From positions 6,200,001 through 6,264,000 of the forward strand of contig NZ_CP109055.1 of the NCBI RefSeq assembly GCF_035975855.1: a DNA stretch of 64,000 bases. Direction: 5' to 3'. The stretch comes from Streptomyces sp. NBC_01304 (GTDB lineage: Bacteria > Actinomycetota > Actinomycetes > Streptomycetales > Streptomycetaceae). This document shows positions 57,419 to 64,000 of this stretch, one piece after another. Position 1 is the stretch's first letter. Each line of letters begins with the position of its first letter. The position numbers and the translations under genes were made by a program. The notes beneath the pieces were generated by a model that saw only the letters and a list, made by a program, of their open reading frames with translations, was not told the DNA's origin and ran no database searches.

Positions 57419-60400
57419 CTACTCCATGGGGATTACGTGCCAAGGTATCCCCTTCTTGTCCAGCCACTTTGTTACTCTCTCGGGGATGGCCCTTTCGGAA
57501 ATTACGGCGTAGTCGATGCCCTTACTTGCTGCAATTTGTTGCTTCTGCCCTTCAGTGGAGAAGAATTTGCCCGCCCGTTTTTCATCGGATAGCAGCCTAT
57601 CCCAGAATTCGCCGGACTTTGCTTCATACCAAGTTCCTCGACCGGTAGCGTTGTCCACGAATGCGCCATCAAATTGACGACCATTCTCGGAGAATCCGCC
57701 TCCTCCGCCGAGTTGCTGCTGCAGTGATCTTTCATACTCTTCCCCCCTCTCTTGCGCCATTCTCCCTCTGCTCTTAGCGCCTTCGGTGCACTCTTCTGGT
57801 GCGAGACCGAGGGGATCCGTCCACGTGTGGGGATTGACCACGTATGTGGAAGGGTTCGGAGCGGGCGCGAGACCTAGAGGATCAGGGGTGAGGTACCTGC
57901 TGGTTTCGGGGTCGTAGGTGCGGAAGTAGTTGTAGTGGAGTCCCGTTTCGGGATCGAAATACTGGCCAGGGAACCGCAGCGGCGTGTACGCCGCCGCTAT
58001 GCGGCTCCAGGCTGTCGTTCCCCAGAGCGTGCTTAGCGTTCGCCAGGCAATGTCGCCTTGTTCGTCGACAAGTTCAGTGGGGGTACCGACGAGGTCCGTG
58101 ACAATCGAGTAGAAGCGCGAGTCGATTTCTGCTTGAGGCGCAGAAGATGCTGTCTTGTGCTCGGTTTGGGCAAGAGGGCGCAGACCGTCGTGGTCCCAGG
58201 TGAGGGTTAGCCTGCCCTGTGATGTGCCGGGTGCCCGGGTTGTCTGTTCGCAGAGTGTCGTTCCGTCCCATGTGAAGTCGACCTGTTCCATGATCGCTTC
58301 GGACCCTTCAGCCGCCACCCCAAGGCGCTGCTTTGCGATTCGCCGGCCCAGAGGGTCGTACAGATAGCGCCAGGTCACCCCATCCGGCGTGAGCACTGAG
58401 ACAAGCCGGTCCTCTGCGTCCCACGTGTACCGCCATGTGTCCGGCTTGCGAGAGAGCCGAGGCTTCTGCCGTACCGTCACACGGCCGGCCGAGTCGTGCT
58501 CGTAGCGGACTCCGCCTGCCGCGCGTATTCGGGTTCCTGCGTACGCACGCGGGCCCACTGCCTCCTGCCCTGGCATCGGCGCCGGCCAGCTCGCATAGGT
58601 CTGGTTGCCCGCCTCGTCGTATGCGTACGACTCCGTCCAACCCGCCGCGTGCACCGCCGTGACCCGGCCGGCCATGTCCAGGTCGAAGTGCTTGGAACCG
58701 GCCAACTGGTCGTCCAGGGCAATCAGGTTGCCGTCTGCGCGGTATGCGTAGGAACGGTGTTGGATCGGGGCCTCGGATGAAGACGGGCCAAGGAGGCTCT
58801 GCTTCGTCAGGCGGCCCACTACGTCGTATGTGTTGGAGATCGTTAGTGCGTCGCCGATCTGACGGGTCAGTTCGCGACCCGTCGCGTCGTGCGCGAAGGA
58901 CAGGGTTCGGCCGGACGTGGTGAGTTCGGTGCGATTGCCTGCCGCGTCGTGAGCCCATGAGCTCTGGGCGCCTGTCGGGGTGGTGCGGGATGTGCGGCGG
59001 CCCAGTGCGTCGTACCCGTAGCTCAGGGTCCGGCCGTTGACCGTTTCCGAGAGCACTCGGCCGAATTCGTCTCTTTCCAAGGTAAGTTCGGCGTCTGCGT
59101 TGCTTGCCTGGGAGAGCCCACCTGCTACGTCGTATGCGTACGCAGTGAGTGCGCCCGCCACATCCTTCGCCACCGTGCGGCCGAGAACATCCCGCTGGAA
59201 TTGGATCTCCGCGCCGGAGGGAGTGATGCGGGACGACAACTGGCCTGCTGCGTCGTGACTGTAGGACAGCCTGCGGCCATCGAAGTCCGTTTCCGATATC
59301 AGGCGGCCACCTGGGTCGTACTCGTAACTCCAGGTCAGACCCTGGGGGTTGGATACCTTACGGAGTTGGAGTTCCGTGTCGTGCTCGAATTCGTAGCGAA
59401 CCCCGTCAGGGCCTGTACGCGCCGTCAGCAGGTCGAAGTGGGTGTACTCGAAGCGCGAGACCGCGCCCATCGCGTCAGTATGGGAGGTGCAGTTGCCTTC
59501 GCCGTCGTACGTCCAGGACTCCACTGCCCCGTCCGGGGCAGTGCGGCGAGACAGTTTGCCCTCCACCGTCCACTCCAGGTGGGTCGTGGCGCCGAGCGGA
59601 TCGGTAACCATGACCGGCCGACCGAAGGCGTCCCGCTCGTACGACGTCACCGCGCCCAGCGGGTCCGTGATGCGGAGGGGTAGGCCCGCCGCATCGCAGC
59701 GAATCGAGGTCGTTGCCCCCAACGCGTCTGTAACTGAGGCCAGATGCCCCCGATCGTCGTAAGTGAAGAGAGTCGTGGCCCCCGTCCTAACCGTCACCGA
59801 CGTTCGGTTGCCCCACTCGTCGAACTGCTGGGAAGTCCGGGCGCCGTCCGCGCCCACAATCGACACCGGCAAGCCCAGCTCGTTGTAGCCGATGCTGGTG
59901 TAACGGCCGTCCGGGCGGACGATTATCAGGGGGCGGCCCACCGCGTCGTAGGCGTAGCTCACCGTGCGGCCCAGCGGGTCCGTGACCGTCTGGGGGCGAC
60001 TGCGCTCGTCGTACGTAGTGCGCGTCGTCGCTCCGTCCGGGGCGATGTGGGCCACGACCTGAATTTCGCTGTTGATGAGGTAACGAGTGCTGGCACCAAG
60101 TGAGTTGGTGTAAGTGGTGACCTGGTAGCCAGTTTCCGGATCGGTTTCGTCGAAGGTGAAGGTGCCACGCAGGTGGCCGGCTTGGCCGGACTGGTGGGTG
60201 CTGCGGTCGCGTTCGTCGTAGACGTAGGTGTACGAGGAGTCGTTGGTGTCGGTCCAGGAGACGATGCGGCCCAGCTCGTCATTGGCGAACCGAGTGGGGA
60301 GACCGGAGGACTTGGTCACCGCTGACAGGTGGCCGCGCCCGTCGTAGGCATAGCGGATGAGCTCGATGTCTCCGTCGGCGTCCGCCAGATGCAGGGCGGT

Positions 60401-62149
60401 GACACGGTCGCCTTCAGTGGTGATCAGCAAGCCGTATCCCGCACTGTGATCGATGCGGACGGGCACGCCGTCGGGGTCGTACGAGAAGGCCAGCCATTGG
60501 CCCGAGCGATCGGCTACCTGCTCCAAGAGCGCGATCCCGTCCCCGTCGCCGCCGGGTCCAGCGAAGTACCAGGCCCGCCCTGCTGCCAGGTCGATGACGG
60601 TGTAGTCGCCGTACGCGTCGATGGCCAGCTGGTGCCGGTCGCCGGCCTGCGGCATGACTGGCACGCCGGGGGCCGGATGTGGATAGGCGAGCATCGAGCC
60701 ATCCGAACGGACGAAGACGACGCCCTCGGCATCGACCTCCAGGCGTTGATCCGCGGTCGAGGCCCACGTGGGGCCAAACCAGTGCCCCGCTCGGTAGGAC
60801 GACTCGAAGGTGCGAGAGAAGTCCAGGGGCAGTACGGCGGGCAGTGACACGTCCGTCTGCGGAAGAATCATTCGGCCCGTGGCCACGTCCACGGGGTCAC
60901 CCTCGCAGGGCCGGTCTTCGGACTTGCGTCCGAGGTCCTTGAGCCTGTCGACGAGACTCCTGCGTGCTGTGCTCTTCGCCGTGCTCTTGGCCGCAGCCTT
61001 CGCCCCGGCCCGTCCCAGACCCCCCGCGCCCTTCCCCCCGATCAAGTTCGAGACCAGCACGCCCAATGCTTGACCGGGGTCGTTGCCCCACCCGGCCCCG
61101 ACGATCGCCTTGGGCAGCCGCTCGGGATGTGCGGCCGTGCTGATGAGGCCCGCCGCCAGCGTCTGGACTCCGGCCGAGTACTGGCCGGGATGGGTGATGT
61201 TGTACGGGTCCAGCGGGTTGACCGTGCGCGCCATCCGGAGCAGGTCAGTGCCGCCGCTGACCACGCCGCCGGCGAAGTGCATGGCGTTCAGGTTGAAGCC
61301 GACGAAGCCGTCCTTGAAGTCGGCGCCCACCCGGTCCGTGAAGTCCGGCTTCTCCGGGGCCATTTCCAGCCCCGCCCGTACCTTCTGCTGCGCGTCCCGC
61401 GCCGCGTCCGTCCGTTGGCGGCGGGCGTCGTCGAGGATCTCCTGGGCCTCCTGGCGGCCCGCGACGCCCGGGTCCTGGAAGTCGCCGGGCTCGGTCGGCT
61501 TCGGGCCCGGGTCCTTGCCCCAAGCGGATGCGGTGAAGTACTCGTCTGCGGCCTTGTTGTACGCCTCCACTTTGGCGTTGTGTGCCGAAGCGGCCTTCTC
61601 CGTGGCGCGCTGCGCGTTCTTGTACGTGTCGATCGCGACGCCCGCCTGCCCCTGCGCCCAGGTCACCGTCGTCGCGTACGCCTGTAGTGCCTTGCCCGCG
61701 TCCTCGCAGGCGTCGGCTGCCTTCAGCCATTGCTTGGGGTGCATCTCGAACTTGTCGCGGAAGGCGTCCGCCGCCTTGCCCTGCCAGCCTTCGCCGGCCA
61801 GGTTGCGCATGCCGTCGCCGACCGTTTCGAAGGCCTTGGCGAAGTCGAGGAGGTGCTTGGCGTTTTCCTCGATCTTGGGGGCGCTGCCGTGGATCAGTTC
61901 CTTGGGGTCGTCGGTCTCGCCGAGTCCGCGTTCGTCGACCGTGCCGCCGAGGCGGTTGTTCACGCCCTCGCCGAAGTCGCGTACGCCCTCCGCAGCGCCG
62001 TCGGCGCCTGCCCAGGCCAGCCCGTCGGCCGTCTTGTCGGTGACGAAGTTGGTGGCCTCGCCAAGGCCCTTCTTCCCCGAGTCGATGACGCCCTCGGCCG
62101 CGTCGCCGAGTTCGTTGAGCCCGCCCTCGACGATGTCTCCGAGCCCCAT
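57419..62149 (-). CDS. RHS-repeat polymorphic toxin with a PD-(D/E)XK nuclease tip
   Basis: 1576 residues. N-terminal ~250 residues: WXG-like helical domain (GEGWQGKAADAF, Trp122) and long helices, as in ESX/type VII secreted toxins. Residues ~425 on: DUF6531 (CEGDPVDVATGRMILPQTDVSLPAVLPLDFSRTF), then many YD/RHS repeats (YDERDRSTHQSG, YDAVGRPLIIVRPDGRYTSI, YDPLGRRIAKQ) forming the shell, closed by the core motif TDPLGLAP. The last ~119 residues (from 1458, bases 57419-57778) are a separate module: FDGAFVD (Asp1494) and WYEAKSG (Glu1509, Lys1511) make a D-x14-E-x-K nuclease site. The tip and the downstream immunity gene are A/T-rich, unlike the shell. Confidence 0.92.
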   Translation of the reverse strand: MGLGDIVEGGLNELGDAAEGVIDSGKKGLGEATNFVTDKTADGLAWAGADGAAEGVRDFGEGVNNRLGGTVDERGLGETDDPKELIHGSAPKIEENAKHLLDFAKAFETVGDGMRNLAGEGWQGKAADAFRDKFEMHPKQWLKAADACEDAGKALQAYATTVTWAQGQAGVAIDTYKNAQRATEKAASAHNAKVEAYNKAADEYFTASAWGKDPGPKPTEPGDFQDPGVAGRQEAQEILDDARRQRTDAARDAQQKVRAGLEMAPEKPDFTDRVGADFKDGFVGFNLNAMHFAGGVVSGGTDLLRMARTVNPLDPYNITHPGQYSAGVQTLAAGLISTAAHPERLPKAIVGAGWGNDPGQALGVLVSNLIGGKGAGGLGRAGAKAAAKSTAKSTARRSLVDRLKDLGRKSEDRPCEGDPVDVATGRMILPQTDVSLPAVLPLDFSRTFESSYRAGHWFGPTWASTADQRLEVDAEGVVFVRSDGSMLAYPHPAPGVPVMPQAGDRHQLAIDAYGDYTVIDLAAGRAWYFAGPGGDGDGIALLEQVADRSGQWLAFSYDPDGVPVRIDHSAGYGLLITTEGDRVTALHLADADGDIELIRYAYDGRGHLSAVTKSSGLPTRFANDELGRIVSWTDTNDSSYTYVYDERDRSTHQSGQAGHLRGTFTFDETDPETGYQVTTYTNSLGASTRYLINSEIQVVAHIAPDGATTRTTYDERSRPQTVTDPLGRTVSYAYDAVGRPLIIVRPDGRYTSIGYNELGLPVSIVGADGARTSQQFDEWGNRTSVTVRTGATTLFTYDDRGHLASVTDALGATTSIRCDAAGLPLRITDPLGAVTSYERDAFGRPVMVTDPLGATTHLEWTVEGKLSRRTAPDGAVESWTYDGEGNCTSHTDAMGAVSRFEYTHFDLLTARTGPDGVRYEFEHDTELQLRKVSNPQGLTWSYEYDPGGRLISETDFDGRRLSYSHDAAGQLSSRITPSGAEIQFQRDVLGRTVAKDVAGALTAYAYDVAGGLSQASNADAELTLERDEFGRVLSETVNGRTLSYGYDALGRRTSRTTPTGAQSSWAHDAAGNRTELTTSGRTLSFAHDATGRELTRQIGDALTISNTYDVVGRLTKQSLLGPSSSEAPIQHRSYAYRADGNLIALDDQLAGSKHFDLDMAGRVTAVHAAGWTESYAYDEAGNQTYASWPAPMPGQEAVGPRAYAGTRIRAAGGVRYEHDSAGRVTVRQKPRLSRKPDTWRYTWDAEDRLVSVLTPDGVTWRYLYDPLGRRIAKQRLGVAAEGSEAIMEQVDFTWDGTTLCEQTTRAPGTSQGRLTLTWDHDGLRPLAQTEHKTASSAPQAEIDSRFYSIVTDLVGTPTELVDEQGDIAWRTLSTLWGTTAWSRIAAAYTPLRFPGQYFDPETGLHYNYFRTYDPETSRYLTPDPLGLAPAPNPSTYVVNPHTWTDPLGLAPEECTEGAKSRGRMAQERGEEYERSLQQQLGGGGGFSENGRQFDGAFVDNATGRGTWYEAKSGEFWDRLLSDEKRAGKFFSTEGQKQQIAASKGIDYAVISERAIPERVTKWLDKKGIPWHVIPME

Positions 62150-62808
62150 CAGCGCTCACCCCCGCCCTCGCGGAGTTCGGCTCTACTGTCGGGATCGTCC
62201 TCGCGGAGTTCGGCTGTGGGACCGGGTTCGGCCTCGGACTCGGGTGGGCCGTCCCACTGCCAGTCGGTGTCGTCGTCGAAGAACGCGTCGGGGGTCACGG
62301 TGGAGGTTCCGAGGTCCTGCCAGGTCTGTCCCCAGGCCTTGTTGGCCGTGTCCTGGGCGGCCTGCGCCGACTCGTGGCTGTAGTCCGGGTTCTGGACCTG
62401 AGTGACCATGTTGTCCTTCAAGACCTTGTTCCAGGACTCCCCATCGACTTGTTCCTTGGTCTTGTGGGGATCGCCCTGAGCCGCCGCGAACACGTTCTTC
62501 AAGCTGTCGGAGACGTACTGCTCCTGCTCGTGGTACATCCCCGCCGACAGCCCGAGCCGCTTGGTGAACTCGTTGGCGTCCTGCATCATCGACCGCACTC
62601 CCCAGCCCCACCGGTCGCAGAAGTCCGCGAACGTCGAGGTCAGGCTGTCGTCGCCCACCTCCAGGCCGGTCAGCTCCAGCTCGTCGAAGCCCCGCCCCAG
62701 ATTCGCCTCGATGTCGAAGCCGAGCTCCTTCAACTCGGCCATGGCCAGGTTGATGCCCTTCGTTATCTGGTTCAGGGCTTCCTGGTCGAAGCGGTAGCCG
62801 TCGCTCAT
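62149..62808 (-). CDS. WXG100/ESX-like partner protein of the RHS toxin
   Basis: 219 residues from ATG 62808. Helical N-terminal part (YRFDQEALNQITKGINLAMAELKELGFDIEANLGRG) with WGWGVRSMMQDANEFTKRLG further on, and an acidic disordered tail. The pattern fits ESX/WXG100-like secreted helpers that are co-exported with a large toxin. The stop shares one base with the toxin start (TGATG), so the two are translationally coupled. No transport ATPase (EccC) is in the window, so secretion would depend on a distant type VII system. Confidence 0.78.
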   Translation of the reverse strand: MSDGYRFDQEALNQITKGINLAMAELKELGFDIEANLGRGFDELELTGLEVGDDSLTSTFADFCDRWGWGVRSMMQDANEFTKRLGLSAGMYHEQEQYVSDSLKNVFAAAQGDPHKTKEQVDGESWNKVLKDNMVTQVQNPDYSHESAQAAQDTANKAWGQTWQDLGTSTVTPDAFFDDDTDWQWDGPPESEAEPGPTAELREDDPDSRAELREGGGER

Positions 62809-63257
62809 CGGGGGCCACCCGCTTCCGCACCTGCCGGGCCCACGCCCGCCGCGTCCACCGCCACCGCGTCCGGCACGATCCCCACCACCGGCGGCAGCAT
62901 CCAGCTCGCAGGGCTCCCCGCGTCCAGCGCGACTCCGGTGGGGCCCTCGATGGCCGGAATCATCCGGTCGAGGATCTGCGCGCCGTGGACCGGGACCCAC
63001 TCGTCGATCGTCTCGGGCCGCTGCTTCGCAAAGTGTTCCAGTGTTTCCACACTTGTGAATGTGAAGATCCAGCGAATGCCGCCTGAGGGTGCCGACAGCA
63101 AGCTGCCGTCCACGACGGGGAGAAGCACCTCTGTACGGCGGAACTCACCCAGCAGCGCATGCGGATTCAGTTGGCCGTCCGGGCCGAGGTCGGTCAACTC
63201 GGCCAACCTCGCGGCCAGTTGGCCGCCCCGTCCGCGGGCATGCGGAGATGCGCTCAC
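62805..63257 (-). CDS. SseB-family protein
   Basis: 150 residues from GTG 63257; a 14-residue longer version from 63299 is possible, but the ribosome-like GGGGGTGGAAG lies before 63257. Core block VLLPVVDGSLLSAPSGGIRWIFTFTSVETLEHFAKQ matches the SseB N-terminal domain. Overlaps the WXG-like gene by ATGA, so it heads the toxin operon. SseB-like proteins are common beside WXG/RHS loci and are thought to act as chaperones or adaptors; the name comes from type III secretion, but the actinobacterial group is distinct. Confidence 0.75.
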   Translation of the reverse strand: MSASPHARGRGGQLAARLAELTDLGPDGQLNPHALLGEFRRTEVLLPVVDGSLLSAPSGGIRWIFTFTSVETLEHFAKQRPETIDEWVPVHGAQILDRMIPAIEGPTGVALDAGSPASWMLPPVVGIVPDAVAVDAAGVGPAGAEAGGPR

Positions 63258-63525
63258 GTCTTCCACCCCCGTAGATAGTTTGCGCAAGCGAAATCGCACC
63301 GTAACTGATCAGGTGTGCGAACGCCAGGGCCCATCGGTCCGCTCCGGCCAGGCCGGCCTGAAAGCGGAGCTCACGCCCCGCCCGTGTCACGCGCTCGTAC
63401 CGGAATCCCTGCGTTCTTGACGCAAGCTCTGCTTTTCCGGGTCCCGGCCGCCGCACCCGACGTACGCTCCGTCGTGAACGCAGGGACACCGCATCCCACC
63501 CCACACTTCACCCAGTGAGGCCGAG

Positions 63526-64000
63526 ATGGACAGCGCAGAGTACGAGCGCAAGATTGCCGCACGGTTCGCGAGCTTCGACCAGGACCACAACGGCTATATC
63601 GATCGCGAGGACTTCAGTGGAGCGGCGAAGGCCGTGCTCGCGGAGTTCGGGACGACGGCGCGGTGTGACAAGGGGCAGGCGCTCTATGCCGGGGCCGAGG
63701 CGTTCTGGCAGGGCATGGCGGGGATCGCCGATGTGGACGGGGACCAGCGGGTGACCCGCGAGGAGTTCGTCACCGGGGCCGTCAAGCGGCTGCGGGACAG
63801 TCCGCAGCGGTTCGCCGAGATCGCGCGGCCCTTCCTGCGGGCCGTGATCGCCGTTGCCGACGAGGACGGGCAGGGCCCGACCGTGGCGTCCGCCGAGCGA
63901 GTCCTCCGGGTGCTCGGGGTCGGGGCCGAGCTGGCGGGGATCGCCGCCGCCGCGCTGGACGCGGACGGGGACGGCCGGATCGCCGAGGCCGAGATCCTGG
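63526..64000 (+). CDS. EF-hand calcium-binding protein (calerythrin-like), incomplete at window end
   Basis: Starts at ATG 63526 (GAGG upstream) and runs off the window after 158 codons. Canonical EF loops begin at Asp18 (DQDHNGYIDREDF), Asp69 (DVDGDQRVTREEF) and Asp145 (DADGDGRIAEAE); a fourth, degenerate loop (ADEDGQGPTVASAE) starts near residue 111 and lacks several ligands. The four-hand layout with one dead loop matches calerythrin/calsymin-type cytoplasmic calcium buffers of actinobacteria. Divergent from the RHS toxin operon, 268 bases between starts. Confidence 0.92.
   Translation, partial: MDSAEYERKIAARFASFDQDHNGYIDREDFSGAAKAVLAEFGTTARCDKGQALYAGAEAFWQGMAGIADVDGDQRVTREEFVTGAVKRLRDSPQRFAEIARPFLRAVIAVADEDGQGPTVASAERVLRVLGVGAELAGIAAAALDADGDGRIAEAEIL

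Overview
The window is a piece of a high-GC actinobacterial chromosome, almost certainly Streptomyces. The base composition, GTG/TTG starts, ATGA/GTGA stop-start overlaps, mycothiol-era enzyme families, a DmdR-type iron regulator, a HATPase/XRE-DUF5753/DUF397 cluster and the many Pro/Gln-rich single-pass membrane proteins all point there. From memory the gene order resembles the S. coelicolor SCO43xx-SCO44xx core region; that is recall, not a search.

Layout. 1-7.4 kb: start of an NCS2 purine permease, a DUF2530 membrane protein, a CtpE-like P-type ATPase, a ribbon-helix-helix protein, a MarR + MFS pair, a collapsed YefM/YoeB toxin-antitoxin remnant and an aldo/keto reductase. 7.4-17 kb: a divergent MarR / AhpD-like pair, a GDSL hydrolase, a secreted beta-propeller-like protein, a 196-bp MITE-like inverted-repeat element, a TetR gene divergent from a DrrAB-type exporter with two identical operator-like repeats, a class F sortase overlapping its probable surface substrate, and serC. 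17-32 kb: a large FAD/Fe-S dehydrogenase, an EamA permease, then a run of catabolic genes (TIGR03084 protein, AtuA-like protein, biotin-dependent acyl-CoA carboxylase beta and alpha, acyl-CoA dehydrogenase, 4CL/cinnamate-CoA-ligase-like enzyme, enoyl-CoA hydratase, TetR) that together look like an acyl-CoA degradation pathway related to leucine/acyclic terpene catabolism. 32-42 kb: pdxH divergent from a citrate synthase, an alpha/beta hydrolase with a LexA-like box, dmdR1 (carrying a long antisense frame as described for adm), a sugar-phosphate isomerase, a PAS sensor and an ABC-2 exporter pair. 42-52.5 kb: a prim-pol protein, an HTH/TPR regulator, a Pro/Gln-rich membrane protein, an amino-acid-type binding lipoprotein, purU, and an ECF sigma / zinc-finger anti-sigma pair divergent from a STAS anti-anti-sigma gene. 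52.4-56.8 kb: small membrane proteins and the HATPase + XRE + DUF397 set. 56.9-63.3 kb: a polymorphic toxin locus (SseB-like protein, WXG-like protein, 1576-aa RHS protein ending in a PD-(D/E)XK nuclease module, and an AT-rich immunity gene). The window closes inside an EF-hand protein.

The non-coding part is unusually rich. A nested-palindrome repeat family occurs seven times between genes (5.8, 17.2, 23.9, 28.7, 31.8, 34.0 and 41.7 kb), once fused to an 11-copy pentanucleotide microsatellite. A second palindrome family with a shared core occurs at 37.2 and 49.2 kb, both times beside degenerate GC-rich tandem repeats. There is also an apparently free-standing short transcription unit at 39.03-39.27 kb (promoter, ribosome site, 12-codon frame, hairpin) and a strongly structured 500-bp gap at 35 kb. 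The strongest candidates for something undescribed are the toxin/immunity module at 56.9-63.3 kb, the 37/49-kb paired palindromes, and the 39-kb orphan unit.
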